Origin: Owenia fusiformis
Lineage: Eukaryota; Annelida; Polychaeta; Sabellida; Oweniidae
Direction: 5' to 3'
DNA: 64,000 nt
NCBI GenBank assembly: GCA_903813345.2
Contig: CAIIXF020000001.1
Span: 54,331,885 to 54,395,884, forward strand
Shown: one piece after another, positions 21,435-33,983 of the stretch
How the letters are laid out: every line of letters starts with the position of its first letter
Position numbering within the stretch: position 1 is the first letter of the stretch
The notes under the pieces: model-generated
What the model was told of the DNA's origin: nothing
Seen by the model: only the letters and a program-made list of their open reading frames with translations
The model's database searches: none
Made by a program: the position numbers and the translations under genes

Positions 21435-22639
21435 GAGAGATCATAATTATTTGTTTTTGTTAGGTATCGTTGTAAACACATTGTACAGGGTGGTCCAAAA
21501 AAAAATGGAACATTTGATAATTGAACGCAAAACCTTTATTTTTCTTCTAAAATGCACCAAACTTTAACTGAGCATAGTTCGGTCACTTATTTATCTGATG
21601 TAAAGTTTATGGGTGCAAACAACAAAGTTAATGCATTAAACTAGACAATGTTTGATATGACCCCTAAACTCCTGAATTACAAGTTGAAGCCTGGAACTCA
21701 GTTTTGAAATTATTCATTCACTTTGCTGTTCATTTGATTTTGTCCAAGCCATCTTGATTAAAAAATTCAGCTTGAACAAACTACTTACTGTATATGTTTG
21801 CCTTGGAAGATCAAATATGTGAACACATTCAACATTTTTTACCTAAATTGATGGGTATCAAGCATGGTTTGATGGCTATTGTTAGGTGTATTACTGATTG
21901 AATATTCTCAAGAAAGAGGCCAGGGCAGTCTGTTTTGACTGGTAAATGAGTCCCCCTCCCCCTTTCTTGTTCTAATATGGATAATATTCATTGAATACAT
22001 CAATATATGTATATCAATATCATATTAGGAGTTTCCCAGAACACAAATGATATAGTATATGTACTTAGAGGTGGTTTTGAATAAAGCCTTGTAAATAACT
22101 GGTCAGTTTCCCCTTTACTGAAAAGTGGAAACAATGATTTTGTCACTTTAGTAGCTGTATGGGTTGTGCAATCACTCACCTCTTACATGTTCTTTCTTTC
22201 CTACTCTTAAATAAAAATAATGATTTGGGGTATTCTTAAGTTAACAATAACACAATAGTTTTTTAGTAAACCATAGATGTTAATACCTCTTGTCAACTAA
22301 ATATGATTTTATAAAATGTGTATAGCAATCAACATGTTCATTAAAGCGTTGAAATAGAGAAAACTTGAAAAAGTAGTGGCGAAATTGACAAGTGTATATT
22401 TGAGAAAAGGGGGTAATATCAAACATTGACTAGTTTAATGCTTTAACTTTGTGGCTTGCACCTATAAACTTAACATCAGAGAGATAAGTGATCGAACTAT
22501 GCTCAGTCAAATTTTGGTGCATTTCAGACGAAAAATAAAGGTTTTGTGTTCAATTAACAAATGTTCCAATTTTTTTTGGACCACCCTGTACAATGTGTTT
22601 ACAACGATACCTAACAAAAACAAATAATTATGATCTCTC
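21435..22639. mobile_element. 1.2-kb inverted-repeat element with CAGGGTGGTCC core ends
   Basis: Two arms of about 240 bp (21435-21675 and about 22400-22639) are reverse complements. The outermost 50 bp or so, starting gagagatcataattatttg, are identical. The word TACAGGGTGGTCC, which is the very end of the neighbouring MITE at 18563, here lies about 50 bp inside the arm. The arms continue past the TA where a mariner-type element should stop. No transposase frame. Confidence 0.8.
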
Positions 22640-24923
22640 AAAAAAAATTTGCGTCCAAAAAACGGAAATATTTTCAATTTTTGCATCCTCCAAATTATTT
22701 TTGATTCCTTAACATGTACGGGATGCCGTTAATGCAAGCCCTGAGCAATGGCCAACTTAGAATCTCACAAAGCAAATTGGTTCCTGATGTTTAAAGGAAT
22801 CCTGGGAGATACAAGTGACAAAATATTGCTTACTATGATTTATATTAGTAATGTTTTGACTTCCCCATTTCATAAAAAGAACATTATCATGATTATCACC
22901 ATTTACTCGACTTGAAAATTCACTTCCGATCTATCGTAATAAAGATGAGCTGAAAGTTGTCATATACAACTTCCAATCCTCAGTCTTCATGAGGCTTTTC
23001 AAGGTTCAATAGGTGACTTTGAATGGACCTTCATGCAAAGTTCGAAAATAGAGTCATTGGAGAAACAATCCATGCAACACTTTAACTACAATGTTAGGCT
23101 GGGATTGGAGGAGATTTACCAAATCTGAGCCATGCCACTGTCACAATCAATGACAATTTTTTGCAATTTCCATAAAAAGATCTATAATTCTGTGTTTTCA
23201 GATTTTTAAATTGAATTCTCAATGAAATAATTATATTTTGTAAAAAATCCAAATGCGTTATCTTGAATTATGACATCACAATGACACCATCTCATTTGCA
23301 TCTTCAATTTTTTTTCCAAAAACATAAAGTATGGGTCCAGCCCTTCAAAATGATATATAACTTATTGTGTCTTGCTTCATTTTCTTGCTTCTAGATTCAT
23401 TTACATTTTATTTTTCCATCAGTCTTCAAGGAGTAAAAGTTTTCTGAATGTTATCATAAAGTCTGGATAACATATAATTGAAACAGTATTTATATACATG
23501 TACCATAGTTTAGAATAGGTGCATTAATGCACCTTTGGGGTTTTATTTATATATCTGAGATTTGTCATGACACCAGAGTGACCCTATCAAAACTCCTATA
23601 GTAAAAAAAAAGTCACTTGAGGCGGGGCTTCCATGTCTAAGTTTAGAATTGATGATGTTCAAATAACTGGCAACACATGGCAAGCTAATCTGGGCTGAGG
23701 CCATGTAGCCTAGAAGGAGTAAGGGCAATCTACAACTGATTCGGTTCAGTTAGATCTACTGATTCAGTTCATTCCTACGCATGTGCAAAATAAAAGATGT
23801 TTCCCATGATACCTTTCGATGAGAACATACTTCCATCATAGTTCAGTCATCATCATCTCAATGCTGTGAACAAAACTACTTAGTATGAGCGTATTTGGCT
23901 GCAGATGGACATGTATGTATATGGTAGAAGTGATGTAGGCCTACATGTAAATTGTAATACAGGCTCACTGACTCAATTATCACCCACATACTGGTCGAAG
24001 CAAATGCGTTTATATCATGCGTTGCCTCTCCACCGATTTCATTGCCATGGGTTCTCGATATATTTGTAACTTATTTAATTACCTTTCAGGTTATTTCCAC
24101 AATTAACGCCAAATATGACGTTAAGATACACAAAACATACGACATTCAATCAATCGAGCTGCTTTGTGCGACTTTTTGTAAAATCGACTCACTTGCGAAA
24201 TGTACAGTTTGGTAGTTCACTTTGTGTTTTGTTTTGATTCTTATACATTCCAGGTCCAATACATATTTATCTATTTAATACAATATAGCTTAGTATAACG
24301 AAATAACACAATTTTCCCATTATATAACAGAAAACGTGATCTCGAATTTATCTAATTTATTTGTGAGTACCAATTTGTACATCTTCAAGTAAATACAGAA
24401 GCCGAGCAACAAGGCGTGCTGTTTTTTGCAGAATTTTCGAGAGGGTAAGTAATATTCGAAGTTTCCTTGTAAAATATTTGGAATGGCTAATACATATGTA
24501 TTTATATGTAATTTATCGAAATGATGTGGTCACGGGAAGTTGATCTATCGTCTCGGTCTTACCATAGCCCATGGTCTTTACTCTAAAAAATTATGCAACT
24601 TTCATTCTTTATGTTGCCTAACCATCGACAACGTTCAGTGACAAAATATACCGTCGTACACTTTAGATGTACGGTGTCACTTTTCTAACTGATATGAAGC
24701 AAAAACGATGATGTGGGTTTGGTGTAGGTAAGGTTTTAAAAATTAATATGAGGAATACTTACAGTGGGGAACATAAAGAATTACAAAAGCTATCCATGCT
24801 GTCGCACATGTAATAAATTCTTACCTCAGTGTATTCAGTGCTCTATTTTCTCTGTCCTAGTAAGTCCAGATATAGTGGAATTTGTGTCAATAATGACAAA
24901 TAAGAACTTTAAAATTTGAAGTG
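22640..24923. other. Non-coding stretch
   Basis: No gene recognised. A perfect 18-bp palindrome, AGGTGCATTAATGCACCT, lies near 23517-23534. The part around 23990-24200 is less AT-rich and could hold the BTB gene's distal promoter, but this is a guess. Confidence 0.4.
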
Positions 24924-24925
24924 TA

Positions 24926-27012
24926 CTCCTTGTTAACTGTTAAAAATAATAAGAACATAACTTCGACATATGAGTGTTACCTGATGAATGGGACCCTCAC
25001 GTGCCTTCTATATGGTAGTAAAAGAACGCTAGTGTAACTACATCAGCTTATCTTTCCGTCCGACAAAGAATAAGTACAGTTATACAAGAAATGTAAACGA
25101 AGTGAAAATATTTCCAAAACTTTTCCGAAAGGCATGTCAATCCGGAAGTTATGATACGTTATGGTGTCACTACGGTAAATCATTGAAAAATATTGAAAAA
25201 ATCACAAAATTCAAGTTCTGGTGTGAGGTTCCATATCCATCCGCCAAAAGGTATGACCCGATATAGTCCATTTAAAAATTTGTGGTTTTGTTCTAAATAA
25301 CGCCATAGGTGGCTTCTAGGGTACCTAGTATGCCTCTATTTGGTATCAAAATAAAGAGGAGGAGTTCAACTTTCATTTGAATTACGAAAATAGCGATGCA
25401 GGTCAAAATAGTTCCGGCGTGAGCATGTTTACTACGCGTTTGCCCATCATCTCAGAATTGAGGAAATGGTAGCAAACGCGAGTTACAATAAATGGACGCT
25501 GATATCTCAAAAAGAATTAGCCCATACAATGACTATATTTTTGCAATCCCCTATACATAACCTTCATCTTGACACTATATTTAACATAGGGTTTGTGTCT
25601 CGATTTTTAAATATCGCTACGCCAACATAGGGACTCATTTTTAGGTAAAATCCCTGCTTCCCCGATGAAAATTAACGAATAAAGTAGTTCCTGTTTAGGG
25701 GACCATATTCTTGAGATTTTTTTGCTAAAAATGGCACATTTAGAAAGTACTTGGCCTCAGCTTTACATACATACCTCAAATGGCCACAGTACATACACTT
25801 ACACCTACTATACACACCACTGAAGTTGGCATTGCTTCGTTTTTAAAGTATTAATAAAAAACACTTCCTACCCGGAAGTGATATTTACCGTAATAACACC
25901 TTATATTACCGAACATGGGTTTAAATGGAATGTTTTTTTGATGGCATTATTACACCAAAAGTAGTGCGAAAATGGCCTTTTCACGGGTTGGCATAAAGTT
26001 TTGATGAAATTTAAAGAAACAGTTCCTCCTTCACGTATATTATCTCATGGAAATGGGCATACCAGCGCAAAGATCTTTGTTCCGTGGTGAAGAAAAGCTA
26101 TCAAACATTGTCTGAAGAGCAGATTTATCTCCGTAATTCAACTTTTAGCATGGCGACCTTGACCTTGAAAAAAATATAGCCATTTGGGCGATAATAGGTG
26201 ATTCAAAAGTAAAAAATAGTGCTTTTTCGAAGTTTTACTTTTACCATGTCAACTTGATTTTTCAAGGACATCCAATTGATAGTTGTTGGGCCAAGTTTGA
26301 TGGAAAATGGGCCTTGTTTGATATGCTGGCAGTGAGGTTGATTGTGGCAAGTAGTAAAACGGCAAACAATGGTGGAGTCATACCCGATGCTTGGATGTTC
26401 GCATTTTATTTAGCTCTCGTAAAATGAACGAACAAAAGTTCCATTTTCACGCATGTTCGGTAATATAACGTATCATAAATGGAAATGACATGCCTTTCGG
26501 CAAGGAGGATTGGCTCCCAGGATCGAAACTCGATATTTTCCAACAATGAAATCGTCGAAATGTCGTTATTTTCTGAAATTATAACCAACTATAAATTCAA
26601 AATAAACAGTCCAAAAGATTCGAACCAATATCTCGATCATTTCTCCTGAGTTTTGGAATTTTTCGTTCGGAAACAAGACCAAAATTCACGATTCAAATGC
26701 TGAAGTGAACAAAATGGTGGCTGTTTGAATTCAAATTTTGTATCACGACATGCCCATATATGGGACAGAATATCGATGTTGCACTCTGGGAGCCAATCCT
26801 CCTTGCCTTTCGGAAAAGTTTTGGAAATATTTTCACTTCGTTTACATTTCTTGTATAACTGTACTTATTCTTGATCGGACGGAAAGATAAGCTGATGTAG
26901 TTACACTAGCGTTCGTTTACTACCATTTAGAAGGCACGTGAGGGTCCCATTCATCAGGTAACACTCATATTCCGAAGTTATGTTCTTATTATTTTTAACA
27001 GTTAACAAGGAG
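24926..27012. mobile_element. Inverted-repeat DNA transposon, copy B
   Basis: The ends CTCCTTGTTAACTGTTAAAA and its complement are bordered by TA (24924-24925 and 27013-27014). The arms of about 230 bp then run through the block shared with copy A (gggaccctcacgtgcc, cagcttatctttccgtccga, ggaagttatgatacgtta). The interior also matches copy A (gaagaaaagctatcaaacat, ttcaacttttagcatggcga). No transposase frame. The outermost 37 bp differ from copy A, whose outer arms are minisatellite-like, so the two copies carry different terminal modules on a shared body. A 305-bp MITE is nested in the right arm. Confidence 0.8.
26501..26805. mobile_element. 305-bp MITE nested in copy B, 8-bp target duplication
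   Basis: Ends CAAGGAGGATTGGCTCCCAG and complement. CCTTTCGG is duplicated on each side (26493-26500, 26806-26813). The opposite arm of copy B retains the unfilled site (complement of tgcctttcggaaaag), confirming the insertion. An 8-bp duplication fits hAT, and 8-9 bp also fits Mutator-like elements. A second copy, in reverse orientation and also 305 bp, is at 55846-56150. Confidence 0.93.
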
Positions 27013-27076
27013 TATATTCACATTGCCGACTCTTCAAATGTTGAGGTGATTTTTGAGCCTGATTCCGCCGCAATGT

Positions 27077-27100
27077 GGATTGGCTCCCAGAATGCAACAT
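27077..27100. mobile_element. Detached end of the 305-bp MITE family
   Basis: ggattggctcccagaatgca matches the terminus of the MITE copies at 26501 and 55846, then the similarity stops. It is a truncated relic. Confidence 0.6.
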
Positions 27101-28848
27101 GACACGTGCCAGCCACAGATCCGGAGCCAAATCCAGCCCCTGTTGGTAGTAGGCTCAAAGGATAAATGGGAAGATGAGACACGAGCCAAAAATGGCACAT
27201 CAAAAAAATGACCACCCAAAAATATGACCCTCGTACTGACCTTTATTTTTTCCATCTGTCAGACATTGATTGATCAACATTTACCCTGTAATCTCTTCTT
27301 TATGTATTAGTTTGAATGGTTGCATGATATTCATTATTGACCCTGTAATTCGACTTTTCCTGGGACATTTATTTCAAATTTTCAGAGCGTAAAGATAATG
27401 GAGCACTTCGGTAATTTCCGGCAGTGTCCGATGTTGTTCGTCTCTCAAATTACGTCACATTGCAACAAACAGCCAATGAAAGTAAAGAATCGCGTAGCCT
27501 AATAAACCGTCGTTATTGTTTCTTTGTTTATTGGTCTTATTATTGCACGGTCCTAATCATCGCACGATTGTCCTAAATAGCTAAACTATGCACCCACCAT
27601 CTTTTAAACCAGTGTTACGAAAAACAGTTCAACACCATTACTTCAATCTTCATGATTTATTCATATATTTAGAAATATCTCTTCATTTGGTAAGAATTGT
27701 TTACTTCCGCTATACATTTATACATGTCCTAATTTTTGTATATTTTAGTTTGTTTTGTAGTTTAGCTATCATATCTGTGGCCTCTTATATTTTGATGCTT
27801 CTCTGCCATGTTATTTTCGAAAAAAATTAACATGGCTGAAACTCCCTAAATTACACAGCTTTGCTGCACATTATACATAACTATCTGAAATACACAAAAG
27901 TTTGGACTTTTGTACATGTACATACATGTATATTTCCATTTTTTCATATACTGTTGCAATATAGTCATTTGATTGCTTATTTTTTAAATTCAAAGTTGTT
28001 CCAAACATTTAAATTTTACTGTACTTACAGTAAGTCTTAGTATAGCACTGACATCCAAATAGGAATACTTACACAAGTGAAATGATTGCAAATTACAAAA
28101 TCTCTGGGGATTTCCCAAAATTGGATCTGAAAATAGGTAGATTTTAATTTGGTGGATTTTTTCAATCTGTCAAATTTAAATGTTGATATTTTATATGTGA
28201 ATACATGTAAGATTGACCTCTTTTACCAATTTGAGAAATGATTTGTAGCCATGTTGTCTACATTAGATGTTCGATCAAATGTCCTCTGTGTTGCTCTTGG
28301 TCTAGATGTAATTTAATTCCAGTTATGTTCGACTTTACATGATGATATAGTGCATCTCTAATAAAGAAAGAAACTATGAAGAACTGTTATATAAACACTG
28401 TAGTAGCTCATTATGTCACTCATTAATGCATTTAACAATGTAATTTAAGGCCACTTTTAGAATGAGTCATATCAAAATGTTATCATTTTTGTTAAAATTA
28501 ATGTCAGAATTTGCAGGTGCTAGATTCTTATGATTATTGCCAATAAAAACTTGACAATGGTAATTCTTAAAAGCCGTGTACAATTTATTGTTTTATTGTC
28601 AACATATCATTATTTTGGTTTAAAACTTGTCTGAGGCATTTACAATAGCAAAAGCAGTACTGGTGGTAGCCTCAGCAATTTGTGGGTCACATGGCCCAGT
28701 TTATCGAAAGAAAGTGGGCCACACTTGAAAAATGTGGGTCAAATTGATTTATCTTGATACTATAAATCATGGTGGTATGTCTGTCATTCTGTCTGTCCGG
28801 ACATCTAGACGGTTTGATCTTGGGCCTTTATACCTGATCAACATACTA
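27101..28848. other. Non-coding stretch, possible upstream promoter or 5' exon
   Basis: Around 27380-27560 the DNA is less AT-rich and has ttacgtcac (CRE-like) and agccaatga (CCAAT-like). An ATG at 27588 opens 34 codons ending at a strong donor, TTTG|GTAAGA (27689/27690, phase 0). This could be a 5' exon of the gene starting at 31576, but the peptide has no recognisable feature, so I do not call it coding. Confidence 0.3.
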
Positions 28849-30720
28849 AGTGGGTTGGTTGGCATTCTACAAAGGTCAGAGGTCAAGGTCATTCCAAGGT
28901 AAAATGTCAATATCTAGGTATTTAAGGCTTTTAAAGACCCTTGGTCTGTGCTGTGACCCTTGACGACTCATTATTAGGTGACCTGAGGTCAAAGTCAATC
29001 CAAGGTCAAAGGGGGCCTTTGGGCTGCTGCGACCCTTGATCAAGGTCAGTGTTTATGGCTTAAGGTCATCTCAAGGTCAACTCAAGGTCAAAGGTCAGTA
29101 TCTAAGTATTTGGCATTTTAAGGATCTTGGGAACTGTTGTGACCCTTGGTGACCCATGATTAGGTGACTTGAAGCAAAGGTCATTCCAAGGTCAAATATC
29201 AATATCTAGTATAAGGTGTTTTAAGACCCTTGGGGCGGTAACTGGTCAACTCGTACCCAAGACAAGTCGTACCCAAGACAACTCGTACCCAAGACAACTC
29301 GTACCCAAGTATATATTTTGTTTTGAATCAACCATTGGACTGGGAATGTGAATAGATATACATATTATAATTGTAACATACTGTTCAGAATAGTTTAAAG
29401 TTTGAAGAAGAATTTTCGGAAGAAATTTATTTAAAGGTTGAATAAAGACTATAGAAGAAATTTAGGAGTCATTTTACCTTTCCCGAGCTATTAGTGCAAC
29501 GTTTGGCCTAATGTCTTCTTCGCCATACCTATTTTCTTAAAATATATGCACTTGTCGACGAATACCACCAATCAGACTTGCAAATAGACGTCTAAATAAG
29601 CAATTGAAAGGTTGGACGTCCCTCAATTTGTTTTTTGAAACATTTCTAAATCTCCGCTATTTAAAATTCTTGCTGCAGCTGAGATAGGTAAGACCGCATG
29701 CTACAGTATAACCGCGGTTGTCTGATATAACCGTATGCATGGTACCCGATATGACCGCCGTTGACGGTCTATTACCGGCGACTCTTGCAGTTAATCTCAT
29801 CCACTGACGAAGAAAAATCAAAAAAAATCTAAGACTAAAACACCTCAAATCTGCCCATATTCAAGGTCTTCTTGACACGCGCATGGTATAAAGGAAACAG
29901 AATGTTGGATAGAACGTTAGGTGAAAACGGGGCTGGAATCCAATGACAATATAACCGGGAAATCATTAAAAGGTACGTGAGCATTTTTTCTGTCGATGTC
30001 GGGAGAAGATTCCCGGGGATTTAGGATCCCAGTGATTGTGAATATCGGCAGAAATTAGGTACGTTCGGGGTTTTTCTTTGTAGCTAATGAAAATAGATGT
30101 TAGCCTTGATGAAATATTCAAAATTCGATATATTTTGACACCAGGACCATGATCGTTGGATACGTCTCTGCACTATTTATTCAACCTTTAATTTTATGAC
30201 ATTTTGAGCTGAGTGTCAATTTATATTGACTATTATTTTATATTGGTCACAGATTCAGGATGTTCAAGTGAAGAGACATATGTTTATAATCATTTTTCAA
30301 AATATTGTATGTTTATGAGTGTTTGGAACAAGTGTCAGATCTAACGTTGTAATTATATTTATTTATATATATGTTTGACAAAAAAATTTTGAGAACAAGC
30401 GCTTCAAGCACTTCTTTTATTTAATAAAAAAATGCTTTACTGATCCATTGAGAAAAAATGTCGTCTAAATTCAAAAAAATATTGAGGCTTATTTGATTCA
30501 CCTTATAAAATGAAAGCATTACAAACTCAATTTCTTCCCTAATATGCACCCATAATACTGAAAATAAGCTTGGGTACGAGTTGTCTTGGGTACGAGTTGT
30601 CTTGGGTACGAGTTGACTAGGAAGCCTTGGGGCTGCTGGGACCCTTGGCAAACCATGATTAGGTGACTTGATATAATGGTCAATGTTATATTGATCAAGA
30701 TTATCTCAACTTTGATAACT
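28849..30720. repeat. AGGTCA-rich minisatellite, split by an insertion
   Basis: Imperfect units of roughly 100-130 bp (aaggtcattccaaggtcaaa, tatctaagtatttggcattttaag, acccttggtgacccatgattaggtgacttg) fill 28849-29236 and resume at 30634-30720. They contain well over ten AGGTCA or close variants, the nuclear-receptor half-site, on one strand. The gap is the element at 29237-30624. Confidence 0.85.
29237..30624. mobile_element. 1.39-kb element with 16-bp repeat-built inverted ends
   Basis: It is bordered by a 9-bp duplication, CCTTGGGGC (29228-29236 and 30625-30633), within the AGGTCA minisatellite. Each end is built of tandem 16-bp units (aactcgtacccaagac): four at the left and three complementary at the right. 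There is no transposase frame. A 9-bp duplication with repeat-built ends suggests a Mutator-like foldback element. Confidence 0.85.
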
Positions 30721-31575
30721 TCTGATATCATTCGAATATAAGCCAAGTTGTAATTTAGGCCTTTAAGATTTTTCAGTTCAAATTGGTAAAGTCATGTTCA
30801 GATAAATGTGTTTTTATTTTAGTTAAACAGGCAACATGCCTATTTTTGAAGAAAAAATGATGAAATATTATTTGAGACATGTTACTCACACACTCAATCA
30901 AATATGATTAAAACTTTAATTTGGGATAATACTGAAGTGAAAAAAAAATTACTCGCATAGAAAACAGCATTTGAAGTTCAGAGATCCAAAAAAGTGAATT
31001 ACCACTTTTCACAAAGTGGATCTTTTAAATAACTCTTGGATTAAAAGATGGCGTATGTTTGAAAATTCTATCAAAATCAATGGATAATGTCATGCAAAAA
31101 ACTTCGCCATCTTTCATTAGCATTGCTAAAAACTTGACATATATAAATTGATAGATTGAAAATATTTTTTTGATAATCTAGTGACAACTCTGATGTGGTC
31201 TGTTTGAGGTGTTTTTGGTGTCAAATGAAAGATCAGGTACTTATCAATCAATTGGAAATACTATGAAGATCAAAAGTAAAACTTCAATTTCCCAATAATA
31301 GGCATTTATTCCCTTTAAGTAACTCATTGTATGCAATGAGTCATTTAATAACTTCATGTTCATTTATCACTCATTTGGTGACATATACTAAGTTTTATTG
31401 GCATGTCAAAGCCTGAAGCATCATCTTTCCTCCATACATCAAGAACTACATATGCACTTACTAATTAGTTTTCTTAAGGTACTTTAGAATAAATTAAATA
31501 AGTTATCAAGAATCATATAATGTCATAGTATGTCATTATCTTTAACGGAACAATATTTTTGTTGATTTATTAATT
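30721..31575. other. Non-coding stretch upstream of the MGC-start gene
   Basis: AT-rich with no repeat boundary or exon seen. It may hold the promoter of the gene at 31576. Confidence 0.4.
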
Positions 31576-33478
31576 ATGGGGTGTGTGGAAAGTAAAACAG
31601 GAAAAGTTGATTTATGTGATGACGGCACAATTAATGCAAAGTATTTAAGGCGGTCATTAAGCTCAGAATATACCGAACAATTGAATAATGAACTTAAAAA
31701 GAAACTAGAAGCTAGAAATGATAATGCTCAGCATGGGAATGATAATGCAGCATTTATATTTGAACATGAGGATGAACATGTGTATGATCTAGCAGATGGT
31801 GATGATACTGAAGAGTCAAGCCCAGTACAGATAGGTTTCAGCTTAGAGACAATACATGAAGAGCCTCATGGCCATAGTGATCAAGAAGAGCACAGTACAT
31901 CTCATAAAAGTCCCTATGAGATAGACAAAACAAAAAAGTCTGGAATAGTACAGGACAAATCTGAAAATTGTACATCTAAAGGAAATTGTGCACGTTACAT
32001 CAAACATAAAGTTGGTCAGACTCTTAGTTCAGTTAACGACTCCAAAAAGATTAGTACAGAACCTACAAGTGATTTGCTAGCAAGTATAAGTCTTCCTTGT
32101 AAGCAAGATAGTGCATCAACTAAAGTTGATATTACCGAGGATGTCCTTGATCAGGTACTGCAGTTTTACATTCAAAATTTAATTTTGATCACTTAGAGCG
32201 ACTCATTCATTGGTTGCATTTGAATAGATTAGAGTTGCCAATGACTGGGAAAACTTCGGAAAATTTAGGATTGTTTCAACAAGGGCTAAAATGGTCAGGT
32301 TTTACATTTCTGATTGAATATACTTACTTTCTCATGATGGGCTTTTTGTAAGTATTGTGCCAAACTAGTTAGTTTTCATTTCCTGTTTTCATTTATAACT
32401 GGAAACATACAGAGTCAGACCCGTCAAGCGATTAGTTTTTGGTATTAAAAACATTATGGAACAATTCGCGGCGGGTCACCATGTGCACCAGATCGTCATT
32501 ATTTATTTTGTCTGTTTCTTAATAGTCATGTCTACTGTGCTCATTTAGTTTGCTATATGGCATTAACCCTTGAAAACAAATTGCATATAATTATGCCAGA
32601 TTTTTTAGTTTCGACGTATCAAGAAATTGCAGCATAAGTATTTTTGAAATCTACTTTTTTATTCATTGATTGTTACGACTAAATGTAATCATATTTCATC
32701 AAAATACATATTAATAGCACTGATTAATAGATTTCAAATTATATGGACAGAAAATATCAACAAATTAATGTGCTTGTGTCAAAATGTGAGTTCTTGTTAA
32801 CAGGTTTTTAGAATTCAATGATGTTTCAATCATATTAAATAAAATATTTTTCTTAGATTGTCTTACGAACAATACATAACAGATTGTGTATATTAAGCAA
32901 ATCAATAGATGGTTCTCTTGAAATGAATGAGATATTGTACATTCATGTATATAGCTATAGGCTCTTAATTAATATCTGAACCAGATAATTCCTCTGCTGG
33001 TGTTCTATATAGAAGTGTTTTCCAAGTTAGTGAATAGGATCAATCAATAGTTGCCATAGACACAATACTTAATGATGTATAGTAAATGAGCCCATTATAT
33101 TGCTGTATATAAAAATGCATTAGTACAAAGCTGCATTGACAAATCTGTGACCAGCAAATCAGTTAGGTAACACAAATTGTTCTAGGATATTAGTATAAGT
33201 GTCTTATGCACTAAGTGGAAATGGGAATTCATTTGACACGCACATAAATGTTTGAAGACTAATAAAGCTAATACTAGAGGAAGATACTGTCAGTAACCAC
33301 TTATGAGACAGCTAATCAATGATGGTATATATGTGTGTAATTTATACTGATGTATAATACTTATCTGGCTTGGTGTCAACAGAGCTTAAACATCCAAAAG
33401 GACCAGCAAAAATTTGAACCAGAGAAGCCATTATTAATACCTGAAACGGCTAAGGAATCATTGGAGTGTATAGATAAG
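31576..33478 (+). CDS. Predicted N-myristoylated, palmitoylated acidic protein, two exons (partial or 5' part of a fusion)
   Basis: Exon 31576-32154 (193 codons) ends at CAG|GTACTG. Exon 33383-33478 (32 codons) begins after CAACAG and ends at AAG|GTAATA. Both junctions are phase 0. The start MGCVESKTGK has Gly2, Cys3, Ser6 and Lys7, the pattern for N-myristoylation plus S-palmitoylation as in Src-family SH4 regions, so membrane attachment is expected. The rest is hydrophilic, acidic and probably disordered (EHEDEHVYDLADGDDTEESS), with no domain I recognise. Reading through the second donor meets a stop after eight codons. The next phase-0 acceptor with clear coding sequence is the peroxiredoxin exon at 36353. 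It could be a separate gene ending in an exon I missed, or the front of a chimeric peroxiredoxin. Confidence 0.65.
32155..33382. other. Intron of the MGC-start gene
   Basis: AT-rich, no embedded repeat recognised. The branch region and acceptor (tggtgtcaacag) at 33371-33382 are only moderately pyrimidine-rich. Confidence 0.5.
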
Positions 33479-33640
33479 GTAATATATTCAATCTTATACT
33501 AGTAGTCTAACTGAGAATACATTGATCAGAAACCTAAGACTAATTTTTGCATCTAGAATCTCATAGAGTTCTTGATCTGGACAAGGTCATCTTATATTGG
33601 ATTTTGTCAATACCTAAAGCTTCATATTTTAGAATCATAT

Positions 33641-33983
33641 TGAAAAACATTTTATTTCTCTGTTATTATTAGGGATAGGTTCCTAAAATTGAAAAACATT
33701 TTATTTCTCTGTTATTATTAGGGATAGGTTCCTAAAATTGAAAAACATTTTATTTCTCTGTTATTATTAGGGATAGGTTCCTAAAATTGAAAAACATTTT
33801 ATTTCTCTGTTATTATTAGGGATAGGTTCCTAAAATTGAAAAACATTTTATTTCTCTGTTATTATTAGGGATAGGTTCCTAAAATTGAAAAACATTTTAT
33901 TTCTCTGTTATTATTAGGGATAGGTTCCTAAAATTGAAAAACATTTTATTTCTCTGTTATTATTAGGGATAGGTTCCTAAAAT
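33641..33983. repeat. Seven perfect tandem copies of a 49-bp unit
   Basis: The unit starts tgaaaaacattttatttctc and ends gggataggttcctaaaat. The array is 343 bp, exactly 7 x 49, with no differences seen between copies. Such perfection implies recent expansion, so length polymorphism or assembly collapse is likely. There are no unique spacers, so it is not CRISPR-like. Confidence 0.95.

Noticed and set aside
23517-23534. Perfect 18-bp palindrome AGGTGCATTAATGCACCT
   Set aside because: Short and isolated. It lacks the island grammar of P1-P6 and is not improbable in AT-rich DNA.
27588-27830. 80-codon hydrophobic frame with a good donor inside it
   Set aside because: No homology recognised. 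Retained only as a possible 5' exon, not a gene.
33641-33983. CRISPR-like regular array
   Set aside because: The 49-bp units abut with no unique spacers, and the genome is eukaryotic. It is a plain tandem repeat.
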